Part shown: positions 55,235 through 62,381 of the stretch, piece after piece
Layout: each line of letters starts with the position of its first letter
Numbering within the stretch: the stretch's first letter is position 1
Origin: Myxococcota bacterium
GTDB taxonomy: Bacteria; Myxococcota; B64-G9
DNA: 64,000 nt
Assembly (NCBI GenBank): GCA_022710975.1
Contig: JAKLGA010000010.1
Span: forward strand, 62,001 to 126,000
Reading direction: 5' to 3'
The notes under the pieces: generated by a model
Told to the model about the DNA's origin: nothing
The model's input: the letters and a program-made list of their open reading frames with translations, nothing else
Databases searched by the model: none
Program-made: the position numbers and the translations under genes

Positions 55235-57619
55235 GTGACTGACATCAAGCACCCGCAGCCGTCCAGCGCGCCTCCGGCCAGCCGGCTGACCTTCCCCGAG
55301 CGGCTGGGCGCGGGCATGATGCGCCACCGGCTGGCGGTGCTCGCGCTCGTGGCGCTCACCACGCTCGGCTTCGGCTACCTGGCGCTCCAGGTCCGGGTGG
55401 AGAGCCCGACCATCGATCTGTTCCCCTCGAACCACCCTTACGTGGAGACCTTCAAGAAGTACTCGGACGTGTTCGGCGGGGCCAGCCGGGTGGTCATCCA
55501 GCTCGAGGTCACCGAGGGCGACGTGTTCAACCCCGAGACCCTGGCCAAGGTCCAGCGCATCACCAAGGCCCTGGAGCTGATGCCGGGCGTCAACAACTAC
55601 CAGGTCCTGTCGCTCGCCCAGCGCAAGGTCAAGGAGCAGAAGGTCGACGCGGAGCGCGGCTTCCGGGCCATCCCGCTGGCCTGGCCCGAGGTGCCCACGG
55701 ACCAGGCCGGTTGCGAGGAGCTGCGCCAGCGGGTGCACAAGAACCGCCGCATCCACGGCAGCCTGGTGTCGCTGGACGACAAGGCCACGCTGATCCTGGC
55801 CGGGTTCTTCGAGGGCAAGCAGGAACCGCTGGCGATCTACCAGGGGGTCGAGGAGATCGTGGCCCGCGAGGCGGACGCACGCACCAAGGTCCAGCTCATC
55901 GGCCGGCCGGTGCTGCTCGGCTTCATCATGAGCCAGTACCCCCAGCTCGTCTGGCTGTTCCTGCTGACGGTGGGCTCCATCCTGGCGGTGCTGGTGTTCT
56001 ACTTCCGGGATCTGCGCGGGGTGCTGGTGCCGGTGATCACCGCGCTGGTCTCCGCGGTCTGGGGCGTCGGCTGCCTGAGCTTGCTGGGATACAACTTCGA
56101 CCCGCTCTTGATCGTGGTGCCGTTCATCATCAGCGCCCGCGCCCTGTCCCACTCGGTGCAGCTCGTGGAGCGCTACATCGAGGAGTACATCGAGCGCGGC
56201 GATCGGATCGCCGCGGCCACGGCCACCTTCGTCGGGCTGTTCAAGCCGGGTTGGCTGGGCATCGTCGCTGACGCGGCCTGCGTGATGCTCGTGCTGCTGA
56301 CGCCCATCCCGCTGCTGCAGAAGCTGGCGATGATGGGCGGGCTGTGGATCCTGTCCGTCCTGGTCAGCGACATGGTCCTCAACCCGATCATCCTCTCCTA
56401 CCTCCCGCCGCCCAAGCTCAGGGCGATCAAGAAGGACGATCTGCTCGGCCGGCTCCTCTCGCGCGTGGCGGGCTGGTGCCTCGGGCGCTCGCGCCGCTAC
56501 ATCCTGGCCGGCGTCCTGGTGATGGGCCTGGTCGGTTTCGTCTTCGCCCGCAACCTGGTGATCGGCGACGTCAACCCGGGCACGCCCATGCTGTGGCCCG
56601 ACAGCAAGTACAACCAGGACACCGAGCGGATCGCCGAGAAGTTCCGCAACACCGAGGAGTTCACCGTGGTGGTGGAGGGCGAGAGCCGCGACGCCATCAA
56701 GAACCCCCAGGTGTTGCGGACCATGGAGGCGTTCCAGCGGCACATGGAGGCCATCCCCGAGGTGGGCGCCACCGCCTCGCTGGCCGATCTGCTGCCGGGC
56801 ATCATCTCCATCCTGCACGGCGGCGATCCGCGCTGGGAGCTCATCCCGGACGACCCCCGGGACAGCGGCTTCTTCCTGGAGATGATCTACCAGGCGGCCG
56901 AGCCCGGGGACCTGGTCCGCAACGTGACCATCGACAGCCAGAACGCCAACATCACCCTGTACCTCCGCGACCACAAGGGCGACACGCTGCGCCGGGTGGT
57001 CGAGCACGCCAAGGCGTTCATCGACGCGCACCCGGTGCCCGGGGCCCGTTTCCGCCTGGCCGGCGGGTACGGGGGCCTGCTGGCGGCCATCAACGAGGTG
57101 GTCGCCCAGCAGGAGGCCCTGGTGACCGTGCTGGCCTTCGGGGTCATCTTCCTCTTCTGCGCACTGGGGTACCTGTCGTTCGTGGCGGGCATCTTCTTCC
57201 TGTTCCCGCTGCTCGTCTCCAACTACATGACCTACCCGCTGATGGGCGCGCGCGGCATCGGGCTGGACGTGAACGCGCTGCCGGTGGTGGTCCTGGGCGT
57301 GGGCATGGGGGTGGACTACGGCCTGTACGTCGTCGGCCGCATCCAGGAGGAGTTCAAGCGGCTGGGGAACATCGAGGAGTCGATCCGGGTGGCCATCACC
57401 ACCTCGGGCAGGGCGGTGGTGTTCACCGCCTCGACCATGGTGTTCGGGGTGGTGTTCTGGTCGTTCTCCTTCCTGCGATTCCAGGCGGACATGGGCCTGC
57501 TGCTCCTGTTCTGGATGATCATCAGCATGCTGGGCGGCATCATCCTGCTGCCCGCGCTGGTCGCCTGGATCAAGCCGAAGTTCCTGTTCGGCCCCCGCAA
57601 GGCGGACCGCCCCGCCTAG
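55235..57619 (+). CDS. RND/MMPL-family transporter
   Basis: The 794-residue product starts at a GTG at 55235, 5 bp after the YCF48-like gene, behind GGGAGGTGAG. It has the twofold plan of the RND superfamily: one helix (about 31-50), a large periplasmic loop, five helices (about 230-400), then the same again. Family wording includes RVESPTIDLFPSNHPY, FIISARALSHSVQLVERYIE and VVVLGVGMGVDYGLYVVGRI, the last carrying the buried Asp near residue 698. It resembles hydrophobe/lipid exporters of the MMPL/HAE-3 type. There is no membrane-fusion protein; the DUF1329 and DUF1302 proteins probably replace it in bridging the periplasm. Confidence 0.95.
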   Translation: MTDIKHPQPSSAPPASRLTFPERLGAGMMRHRLAVLALVALTTLGFGYLALQVRVESPTIDLFPSNHPYVETFKKYSDVFGGASRVVIQLEVTEGDVFNPETLAKVQRITKALELMPGVNNYQVLSLAQRKVKEQKVDAERGFRAIPLAWPEVPTDQAGCEELRQRVHKNRRIHGSLVSLDDKATLILAGFFEGKQEPLAIYQGVEEIVAREADARTKVQLIGRPVLLGFIMSQYPQLVWLFLLTVGSILAVLVFYFRDLRGVLVPVITALVSAVWGVGCLSLLGYNFDPLLIVVPFIISARALSHSVQLVERYIEEYIERGDRIAAATATFVGLFKPGWLGIVADAACVMLVLLTPIPLLQKLAMMGGLWILSVLVSDMVLNPIILSYLPPPKLRAIKKDDLLGRLLSRVAGWCLGRSRRYILAGVLVMGLVGFVFARNLVIGDVNPGTPMLWPDSKYNQDTERIAEKFRNTEEFTVVVEGESRDAIKNPQVLRTMEAFQRHMEAIPEVGATASLADLLPGIISILHGGDPRWELIPDDPRDSGFFLEMIYQAAEPGDLVRNVTIDSQNANITLYLRDHKGDTLRRVVEHAKAFIDAHPVPGARFRLAGGYGGLLAAINEVVAQQEALVTVLAFGVIFLFCALGYLSFVAGIFFLFPLLVSNYMTYPLMGARGIGLDVNALPVVVLGVGMGVDYGLYVVGRIQEEFKRLGNIEESIRVAITTSGRAVVFTASTMVFGVVFWSFSFLRFQADMGLLLLFWMIISMLGGIILLPALVAWIKPKFLFGPRKADRPA

Positions 57620-57628
57620 ACACCCCTA

Positions 57629-57769
57629 CCGGAAAGGTGCCAGCCCATTGTTGGACTTTTTGACGCGTTTTTGACGCGCGTCAATGCTGAAATTTCAATG
57701 AGTTGAGTGGCTCAGCGGAACATCCGCCAAGACGCCCCGAGAAAGTGGCTGGCACCTGCTCCGAGCTGG
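57629..57769 (+). mobile_element. MITE-like element, copy A
   Basis: An about 141-bp segment with 11-bp terminal inverted repeats, AGGTGCCAGCC (57635-57645) and GGCTGGCACCT (57747-57757). Inside is a 14-bp perfect palindrome TTGACGCGCGTCAA (57671-57684) and a conserved core that continues into TGCTGAAATTTCAAT. The same sequence returns in the same orientation at 58876-59028. It carries no gene. Copy A ends 15 bp from the stop codon of the minus-strand beta-lactamase gene and lies between convergent genes. No transposase for it is present in the window. Confidence 0.75.
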
Positions 57770-57784
57770 CTTCGTTCACTCCGC

Positions 57785-58588
57785 TCAGCCGCCCGGCAGG
57801 GCCAGGCGGGCCTCGACGAGGGCGCGGGCCAGCTCGCGGGCGTCCGCGCCGCGCACCTCCCGCGAGTCGCCGGACCTTGGCTGCGCCACCAGCACGAACA
57901 CCACCTCGCGCCCGCCCCGGGCAGCGTGGCCCACGAACCAGCCCAGCCCGGGCCGGCCGGCCAGGAGGCCGGTGCCGGTCTTACCGCCGAACAGGTCGCC
58001 GCGCTCGTCCGCCTGGTCCATGAGGCCGCGCACCACCCGCTGGGCCGCGGGCGAGAACGGCAGCCCACCCTGGTACAGCCTGGTCACCAGGTCGAGCTGC
58101 TGGCTGGCGGTGACCCGCAGGGTGCCGTCGATCCAGAACAGGCCGGGCCCTGCGCGCCGGTCGCCGTAGCCGACCAGGTCGAGGTAGGCCTGCATGCGCG
58201 CCTGCCCGACCTCCCGGGCGACGCGCTCGAAGTACCACACCGCCGAGTCCCGGAAGGCCGTGCGCAGGGTGTGGCCCTGCTCCCAGGCCTTCATGCGTTT
58301 GGGCTGGCCGTCCCAGGCGTAGGCGGCCTCGGGGCCGGCGAGAACGCCGGTGTCCAGGCCGATGAGCGCGTTCAGCACCTTGAAGGTCGAGCACGGCGGC
58401 AGCGGTTCCTCGCACAGCGCGCCGCCCAGGCGCTCGGTCTCACCGGTGTCCAGGTCGGCCAGCAGGAAGCAGCCCTCCAGGCCGCCGAAGGGATCGGCGC
58501 TCGGCTCCTCGGCTTGCGCGTTGACGACCGGCGCGAGCAGCGTGAGCAGGCCGCCGAGAGCGACACATTGCATCCGGGTCCATGACAT
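57785..58588 (-). CDS. Class D (OXA-type) beta-lactamase
   Basis: The 267-residue product has a signal peptide (MSWTRMQCVALGGLLTLLAPVVNAQA) and the class D motif set: S67-T-F-K (PPCSTFKVLNALIGLDTG), S115-A-V (FRDSAVWYF), Y141-G-D (usually YGN), the conserved WIDG segment and K203-T-G with GTG and LGWFVG following. Enzymes of this class hydrolyse beta-lactams through the serine acyl-enzyme and carbamylated lysine (K70). Length and motif order are normal. GGGAGGAACC stands before the ATG at 58588. The gene lies between two copies of a MITE-like repeat. It may be a resident enzyme rather than an acquired resistance gene. Confidence 0.92.
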   Translation of the reverse strand: MSWTRMQCVALGGLLTLLAPVVNAQAEEPSADPFGGLEGCFLLADLDTGETERLGGALCEEPLPPCSTFKVLNALIGLDTGVLAGPEAAYAWDGQPKRMKAWEQGHTLRTAFRDSAVWYFERVAREVGQARMQAYLDLVGYGDRRAGPGLFWIDGTLRVTASQQLDLVTRLYQGGLPFSPAAQRVVRGLMDQADERGDLFGGKTGTGLLAGRPGLGWFVGHAARGGREVVFVLVAQPRSGDSREVRGADARELARALVEARLALPGG

Positions 58589-58875
58589 GGTTCCTCCCGC
58601 GGGAGATGGACCGGCCCTCGGTCACGCGACCCCGCGCGGCCGGAGCCGGCCGTGGATGCCGGCCTGCCATGCAAGTTGCCGACCAACCCCTCACGCCGCC
58701 GTCGCAGCCTGAAGATCGCGGAGAATCACTGTTCCTGGGCGTCGGACGCGTCGCGGTCGGGCGGACACCCCCGCGTCCGGCCGGACACAGGCCCCAACCC
58801 GGGGACGCCGATTGCCGATGCGGGCCCCTAGGGCGCGGCCAGCTGCTTGGCGAGCTGGTCCATTCCGTCCAGCCA
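58589..58875. other. Gene-free stretch upstream of the beta-lactamase
   Basis: No convincing gene is seen. The minus strand ends with a short frame reading LDGMDQLAKQLAAP before a stop near 58829, preceded by the element copy B; it could be the tail of a gene cut by that element, but 14 residues are too few to name. The promoter of the beta-lactamase gene is probably in this stretch. Confidence 0.4.
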
Positions 58876-59028
58876 CCGGAAAGGTGCCAGCCTCTTCAAG
58901 GCGGTTAATGACGCGTTTTTGACGCGCGTCAATGCTGAAATTTCAATAAGTTGAGTGGCTCAACGGATCATCCTTCGAGACACCCCGAAAGAGCCCCGAA
59001 AAAGTGGCTGGCACCTGCTCAGAGCTGG
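58876..59028 (+). mobile_element. MITE-like element, copy B
   Basis: An about 153-bp segment homologous to copy A, with the same 11-bp terminal repeats (58882-58892 and 59006-59016), the TTGACGCGCGTCAA palindrome (58919-58932) and the conserved core. It differs by small insertions in the left and right thirds. Its right end lies 3 bp from the stop codon of the minus-strand DUF169 gene, so each copy directly follows a gene's stop. This suggests a role as a 3'-end structure, an insertion preference, or both. Confidence 0.75.
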
Positions 59029-59031
59029 GGC

Positions 59032-59808
59032 TCAGGCCGGGTCGGCGGGTGGGTGGCGCTTGGTGCGCGCCTCCAGCAGCTCGCGCCACCAGGAGCGTCC
59101 CAGGAAGGCGTCGTCGGGGTAGCCCAGCATGCGCTCGAGGCGCTCCGGACCGACCGTCAGGCTCATGAGCTCGCGGGGCAGGTACTTCCGCATGGCGACG
59201 TCGGTGCAGCCCAGCACGGCCCGCTCGCGGCCGCCGAGCACCAGCTCGCGCCACAGCAGCCCGCAGCCCGAGGAGAAGGGCGCGATCACCTCGTCCGGCT
59301 CGGCCGACCAGTAGGCCGCGAGCGTCATCAGCGCGCTCAGCCGATCCGCGTCGGCGAAGAAGGTCACGCTCCGGACCGCGGGCCAGGCCTCGAGCCGCAG
59401 CGGGCCGAGCAGCAGGCTGTCGCCCGAGGGCGTGAGCCTCCGCGCGCGGTCCAGGTACTCCTGGGCCAGGGCGGGGCTGGCCTTCAGCCCCTCGCCCATG
59501 GGGGCGCCGTTCTTCCCGTCGGTCAGGAAGTTGGCCATCCAGGGCGGGTAGGGCCCGCCCAGCCCGAGCGAGCGCTGCAGGCCGGGGCAGCCGTGGCTGG
59601 GCTTCCCGAAGTCGTCGTCCGCGCGGCGCACCACCAGGGTCTCGCCCTTCACCCAGCGCGGGTAGTAGGCGAAGCAGCAGGCCCGGCCGCGCGCCTCGAC
59701 GAGCTTGCCGAAGGCGGGCGAGGGCGCGGCGTCGTACAGCGCGACACGCGGCGTGTCGAGCTCCAGGGCGCCGAGCAGGCGCTCGAGGGCGGCTTGGGTC
59801 GGCGGCAT
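59032..59808 (-). CDS. DUF169-family protein
   Basis: The 258-residue product starts at the ATG at 59808, 6 bp after a strong AGGAGGTGACC; the GTG at 59817 lies in that site and is rejected. No signal peptide is present. Family wording includes RACCFAYYPRWVKGETLVV, FGKPSHGCPGLQRSLGLG and VIAPFSSGCGLLWRE, with Cys residues that could bind a metal cluster or cofactor. DUF169 proteins are found mainly in anaerobes and their biochemical role is unproven. It is the last gene of the glycyl radical operon and ends 3 bp from element copy B. Confidence 0.85.
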   Translation of the reverse strand: MPPTQAALERLLGALELDTPRVALYDAAPSPAFGKLVEARGRACCFAYYPRWVKGETLVVRRADDDFGKPSHGCPGLQRSLGLGGPYPPWMANFLTDGKNGAPMGEGLKASPALAQEYLDRARRLTPSGDSLLLGPLRLEAWPAVRSVTFFADADRLSALMTLAAYWSAEPDEVIAPFSSGCGLLWRELVLGGRERAVLGCTDVAMRKYLPRELMSLTVGPERLERMLGYPDDAFLGRSWWRELLEARTKRHPPADPA

Positions 59809-59827
59809 GGAGGTCACCTCCTGGAGA

Positions 59828-60583
59828 TCACTTGGCGAAGCCCGAGTCCAGGCTGGTCCAGAACGGGCGGATGGTGAGCGCGCAGGGGGACGGCTGCACC
59901 CCGCCTACCAGGATCACCACCCGCCGCTCGTGCGGGCTCTGCAGCCAGCCCAGCGGGTAGGCCGAGCCGAAGGCGAGGTCCGCGTGGTTGTGGTCGATCG
60001 AGCCGATCACCTTCTTGCCCCGCAGCCTGGAGGTGAGCACCACGTCCGTGCGCGGGAACTCGTTCTCCTGGGTCTTGCCCGGGGTGTGCGCCTCGGACGG
60101 GATGCCCCGCTCGATCAGCACGAGCTCGATGTCCAGCACGTCCCCGCCGAAGGCGGCCGGGAACACCCCCTGCTTCGGTGGCTGAGCGAAGGGCGCGATC
60201 TTGTGCTTGCGCAGCTCGGCCGCGCCCGCGCCGAACAGGCAGTAGCAGACGTCCTGCGCGCTGCTGGGGGCGTCGGTCAGGCAGTCCGTGGATTCGCAGC
60301 GGAGGTTGACCAGCTCGGCCCCCTCGGGCGGCCCCTCGGCGCCGCTCGCCCGCGAGACGAAGGCGAACCAGCCATCCTTCGAGAAGCCGAGCGGCACGAA
60401 GCTCGCCTTCTGGCCCGCGAGCTCGGCGTTGCGCCGGTCGCTCGGCCCCAGGTCGAGCGCGCGACCGAGCCAGGGGCCGAGGCCGGCCTCGGCCGGCTCC
60501 GCCGCCGAAGGAGCCGCGGGATCGGTCAGGAGCAGCAGGCCCGCGAGTCCGCCGCGCAGAAGCCAGAGCACGTCAGCCCTCAT
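59828..60583 (-). CDS. Secreted protein of the glycyl radical operon, function unknown
   Basis: The 251-residue product has a signal peptide (MRADVLWLLRGGLAGLLLLTDPAAPSAA) and a mature beta-rich domain with FSKDGWFAFVSRASG, five Cys between residues about 95 and 117 (LRCESTDCLTDA, VCYCLFGAG), SIDHNHADLAFGSAYPLGWL and an end rich in aromatics. GGGGAGGC precedes the ATG. It lies 13 bp from the preceding gene and 19 bp before the next one, so it is part of the operon. No family was recognised. A secreted component in an otherwise cytoplasmic operon is unusual. Confidence 0.78.
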   Translation of the reverse strand: MRADVLWLLRGGLAGLLLLTDPAAPSAAEPAEAGLGPWLGRALDLGPSDRRNAELAGQKASFVPLGFSKDGWFAFVSRASGAEGPPEGAELVNLRCESTDCLTDAPSSAQDVCYCLFGAGAAELRKHKIAPFAQPPKQGVFPAAFGGDVLDIELVLIERGIPSEAHTPGKTQENEFPRTDVVLTSRLRGKKVIGSIDHNHADLAFGSAYPLGWLQSPHERRVVILVGGVQPSPCALTIRPFWTSLDSGFAK

Positions 60584-60596
60584 GGATGCCTCCCCG

Positions 60597-61436
60597 TCAG
60601 ACGGTCGCCGCGCTCTGCAGCGGCTCGGGCGGGTAGATGCGCCCCGGCACGGGCGGCATGGAGTTGTACACCCAGTCCACGTCGACGAGCCCCAGGCGCA
60701 GCGGGCCGAGGCCGCGGAAGCCGGCGAAGGGCCCGCGCAGCAGCACGCTCTCGGTCGCCAGGTTGAGGGCGAACACGGCCACGGGCGTACCCTCGCGGAG
60801 CCCCGCCAGCTCGCCGGCGAAGGCGGTCGGGGCGAAGGCCAGGCGGCCCGGACCGACGGGTGCGCAGGGCACGCACGGCACCAGGCGCGGGTAGCCGTCC
60901 GCGTCCGCGAAGCACAGGAACTTCAGCGTGGTCAGCCCCTGCAGGTGGCGGCGGGTCCAGGCGTTGAAGACCTCGGGCCGGCCCGCGCCCAGGGAGGGCC
61001 GCACGAGCCGGGCCCGCAGCCCGCCGGCCAGCATGCTCGGCAGCGGCACGCGCATCCGCTCCGAGACCGCCACCAGCTCGAGGTGGTGGACGGTGTGCAC
61101 CCCGAAGTAGGCGTTGTAGCGGAACATGGACCGGGCGTTGAAGGCCAGGTGGTCCTCGCCCTCGCGGGTGGCCGCGGTCCAGCGGGCCTTGCCGCGCCAC
61201 ATGCGCCGGTCCATGCTCAGCACCAGGAAGCCCACCCGCGGATCCTGCCGCACGTGGAGCTTGGAGCGGCCCTCGGTGAACTGGCCGAACATGAGCGCGC
61301 CCTCGCCCTTGGCCGTCAGCGAGGTGATCAGGCTGACGTGCGGCAGGCCGCGCGGATCGAGGGTGGCCAGCAGCCCCACCTTGACGTCCGGGGTGAAGGC
61401 CTCGATGGCTTCGGCGGTCAGGCGCGTGCGTCGCAT
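60597..61436 (-). CDS. Pyridoxamine-phosphate-oxidase-like split-barrel protein
   Basis: The 279-residue product opens LTAEAIEAFTPDVKVGLLAT, then LDPRGLPHVSLITSLTA and ALMFGQFTEGRSKLHVRQDP, the first half of a flavin-binding split barrel. A second stretch (SMFRYNAYFGVHTVHHLELV) and a long C-terminal domain (about 155-279) with LVPCVPCAP and GLVDVDWVYNSMPP follow. Such proteins bind FMN or related cofactors and reduce small molecules; the substrate is unknown. It starts 3 bp after the activase stop, so translation is probably coupled. The C-terminal half is longer than in typical short members. Confidence 0.82.
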   Translation of the reverse strand: MRRTRLTAEAIEAFTPDVKVGLLATLDPRGLPHVSLITSLTAKGEGALMFGQFTEGRSKLHVRQDPRVGFLVLSMDRRMWRGKARWTAATREGEDHLAFNARSMFRYNAYFGVHTVHHLELVAVSERMRVPLPSMLAGGLRARLVRPSLGAGRPEVFNAWTRRHLQGLTTLKFLCFADADGYPRLVPCVPCAPVGPGRLAFAPTAFAGELAGLREGTPVAVFALNLATESVLLRGPFAGFRGLGPLRLGLVDVDWVYNSMPPVPGRIYPPEPLQSAATV

Positions 61437-61439
61437 GGC

Positions 61440-62381
61440 TCACTCCAGGCGCGTGGGGCCGCTGACCAGGACCCGGGCGGGCTCCAGGCCCGCGCCGCGG
61501 GCAGCGGCGGCCAGGCGCTCCAGCTCGGCGGCGCCGAGCAGGGCGGTCTCGGCGAAGTCCCAGCTCCGCCCCAGCCGCCGGTACTGCTCGCGGCACAGGT
61601 TGTTGAAGGTCAAGAGCTCCCAGCGCTCGACCGCTGGGCCGAGCTCGCGGGCGATGAAACCGCCGAGGGCGGCCAGGTTCTCCGGGCTGGCGGTCGCCCC
61701 GGGGATGAGCGGGGTGCGGATCCACAGGCGCTGGCCCGGGCGCAGCCCGCGGGCCAGCGCGCGGGCGTTCGCCAGCACCCGCTCCGGCCCGTGGCCGGTC
61801 CAGCGGCGGTGCAGCTCCGGGTCGAGCAGCTTCAGATCGTACAGCACCAGATCCGCGTCGGCCAGGCACTGGGCCAGCGCCTCCGGGCTGCAGTGCCCGC
61901 AGGTGTCCAGGGCGGTGGACACGCCCGCGGCCCGCAGGCGGGCGAACAGCCCGGCCACGAACCCCGGCCACAGGCTGGGCTCGCCGCCCGAGGCGGTCAC
62001 CCCGCCGCCAGACGCCTCGAAGTAGGCCCGATCGCGGAGCAGCTCCCCCACCAGCTCGTCCAGCGTCCACTCGCGGCCGAGCACCTCCAGGGCCGCGGCC
62101 GGGCACTCGCGCGCGCAGGCCCCGCAGGCCTGGCAGCGCTGCGGATCGGGGCGCGGGCCCTGCGCGGGCGGGCGCAGCGCCCCGCGCGGGCAGACCGGCT
62201 CGCAGGCCCGGCAGCCCAGGCAGGCCTGCGGGTTCCAGGCCGTGCGCGGACGGCGCTCGATGCTCTCCGGGTTGTGGCACCAGCGGCAGGAGAGCGAGCA
62301 GCCCTTGAAGAACACGGTGGTGCGGATGCCGGGCCCGTCCTCGGTGGACATGCGCTGGAGGTTCAGCAGGGTGGCCTTCAT
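61440..62381 (-). CDS. Glycyl radical enzyme activating enzyme (radical SAM)
   Basis: The 313-residue product begins MKATLLNLQRMSTEDGPGIR and carries the radical-SAM cluster motif C28-x3-C32-x2-C35 (GCSLSCRWC). A ferredoxin-like insert with two further clusters follows: C54, C57, C60, C64 (ACLGCRACEPVC) and C83, C86, C89, C93 (RCQACGACAREC). The SAM-binding stretch TASGGEPSLWPGF follows. Activases with this insert belong to the subfamily serving glycerol dehydratase, CutC and other non-PFL glycyl radical enzymes. It generates the glycyl radical on the upstream-encoded enzyme, with which it overlaps by ATGA (62378-62381). Confidence 0.95.
   Translation of the reverse strand: MKATLLNLQRMSTEDGPGIRTTVFFKGCSLSCRWCHNPESIERRPRTAWNPQACLGCRACEPVCPRGALRPPAQGPRPDPQRCQACGACARECPAAALEVLGREWTLDELVGELLRDRAYFEASGGGVTASGGEPSLWPGFVAGLFARLRAAGVSTALDTCGHCSPEALAQCLADADLVLYDLKLLDPELHRRWTGHGPERVLANARALARGLRPGQRLWIRTPLIPGATASPENLAALGGFIARELGPAVERWELLTFNNLCREQYRRLGRSWDFAETALLGAAELERLAAAARGAGLEPARVLVSGPTRLE

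Noticed and set aside
58691-58876. 61-codon minus-strand frame upstream of the beta-lactamase
   Set aside because: Arg/Pro/Gly-rich composition typical of random frames in GC-rich DNA, and no supporting signal.
57629-59028. Integron attC sites after stop codons
   Set aside because: The elements lack the GTTRRRY and RYYYAAC core sites and no integron integrase is present; terminal repeats and palindrome fit a MITE or REP better.
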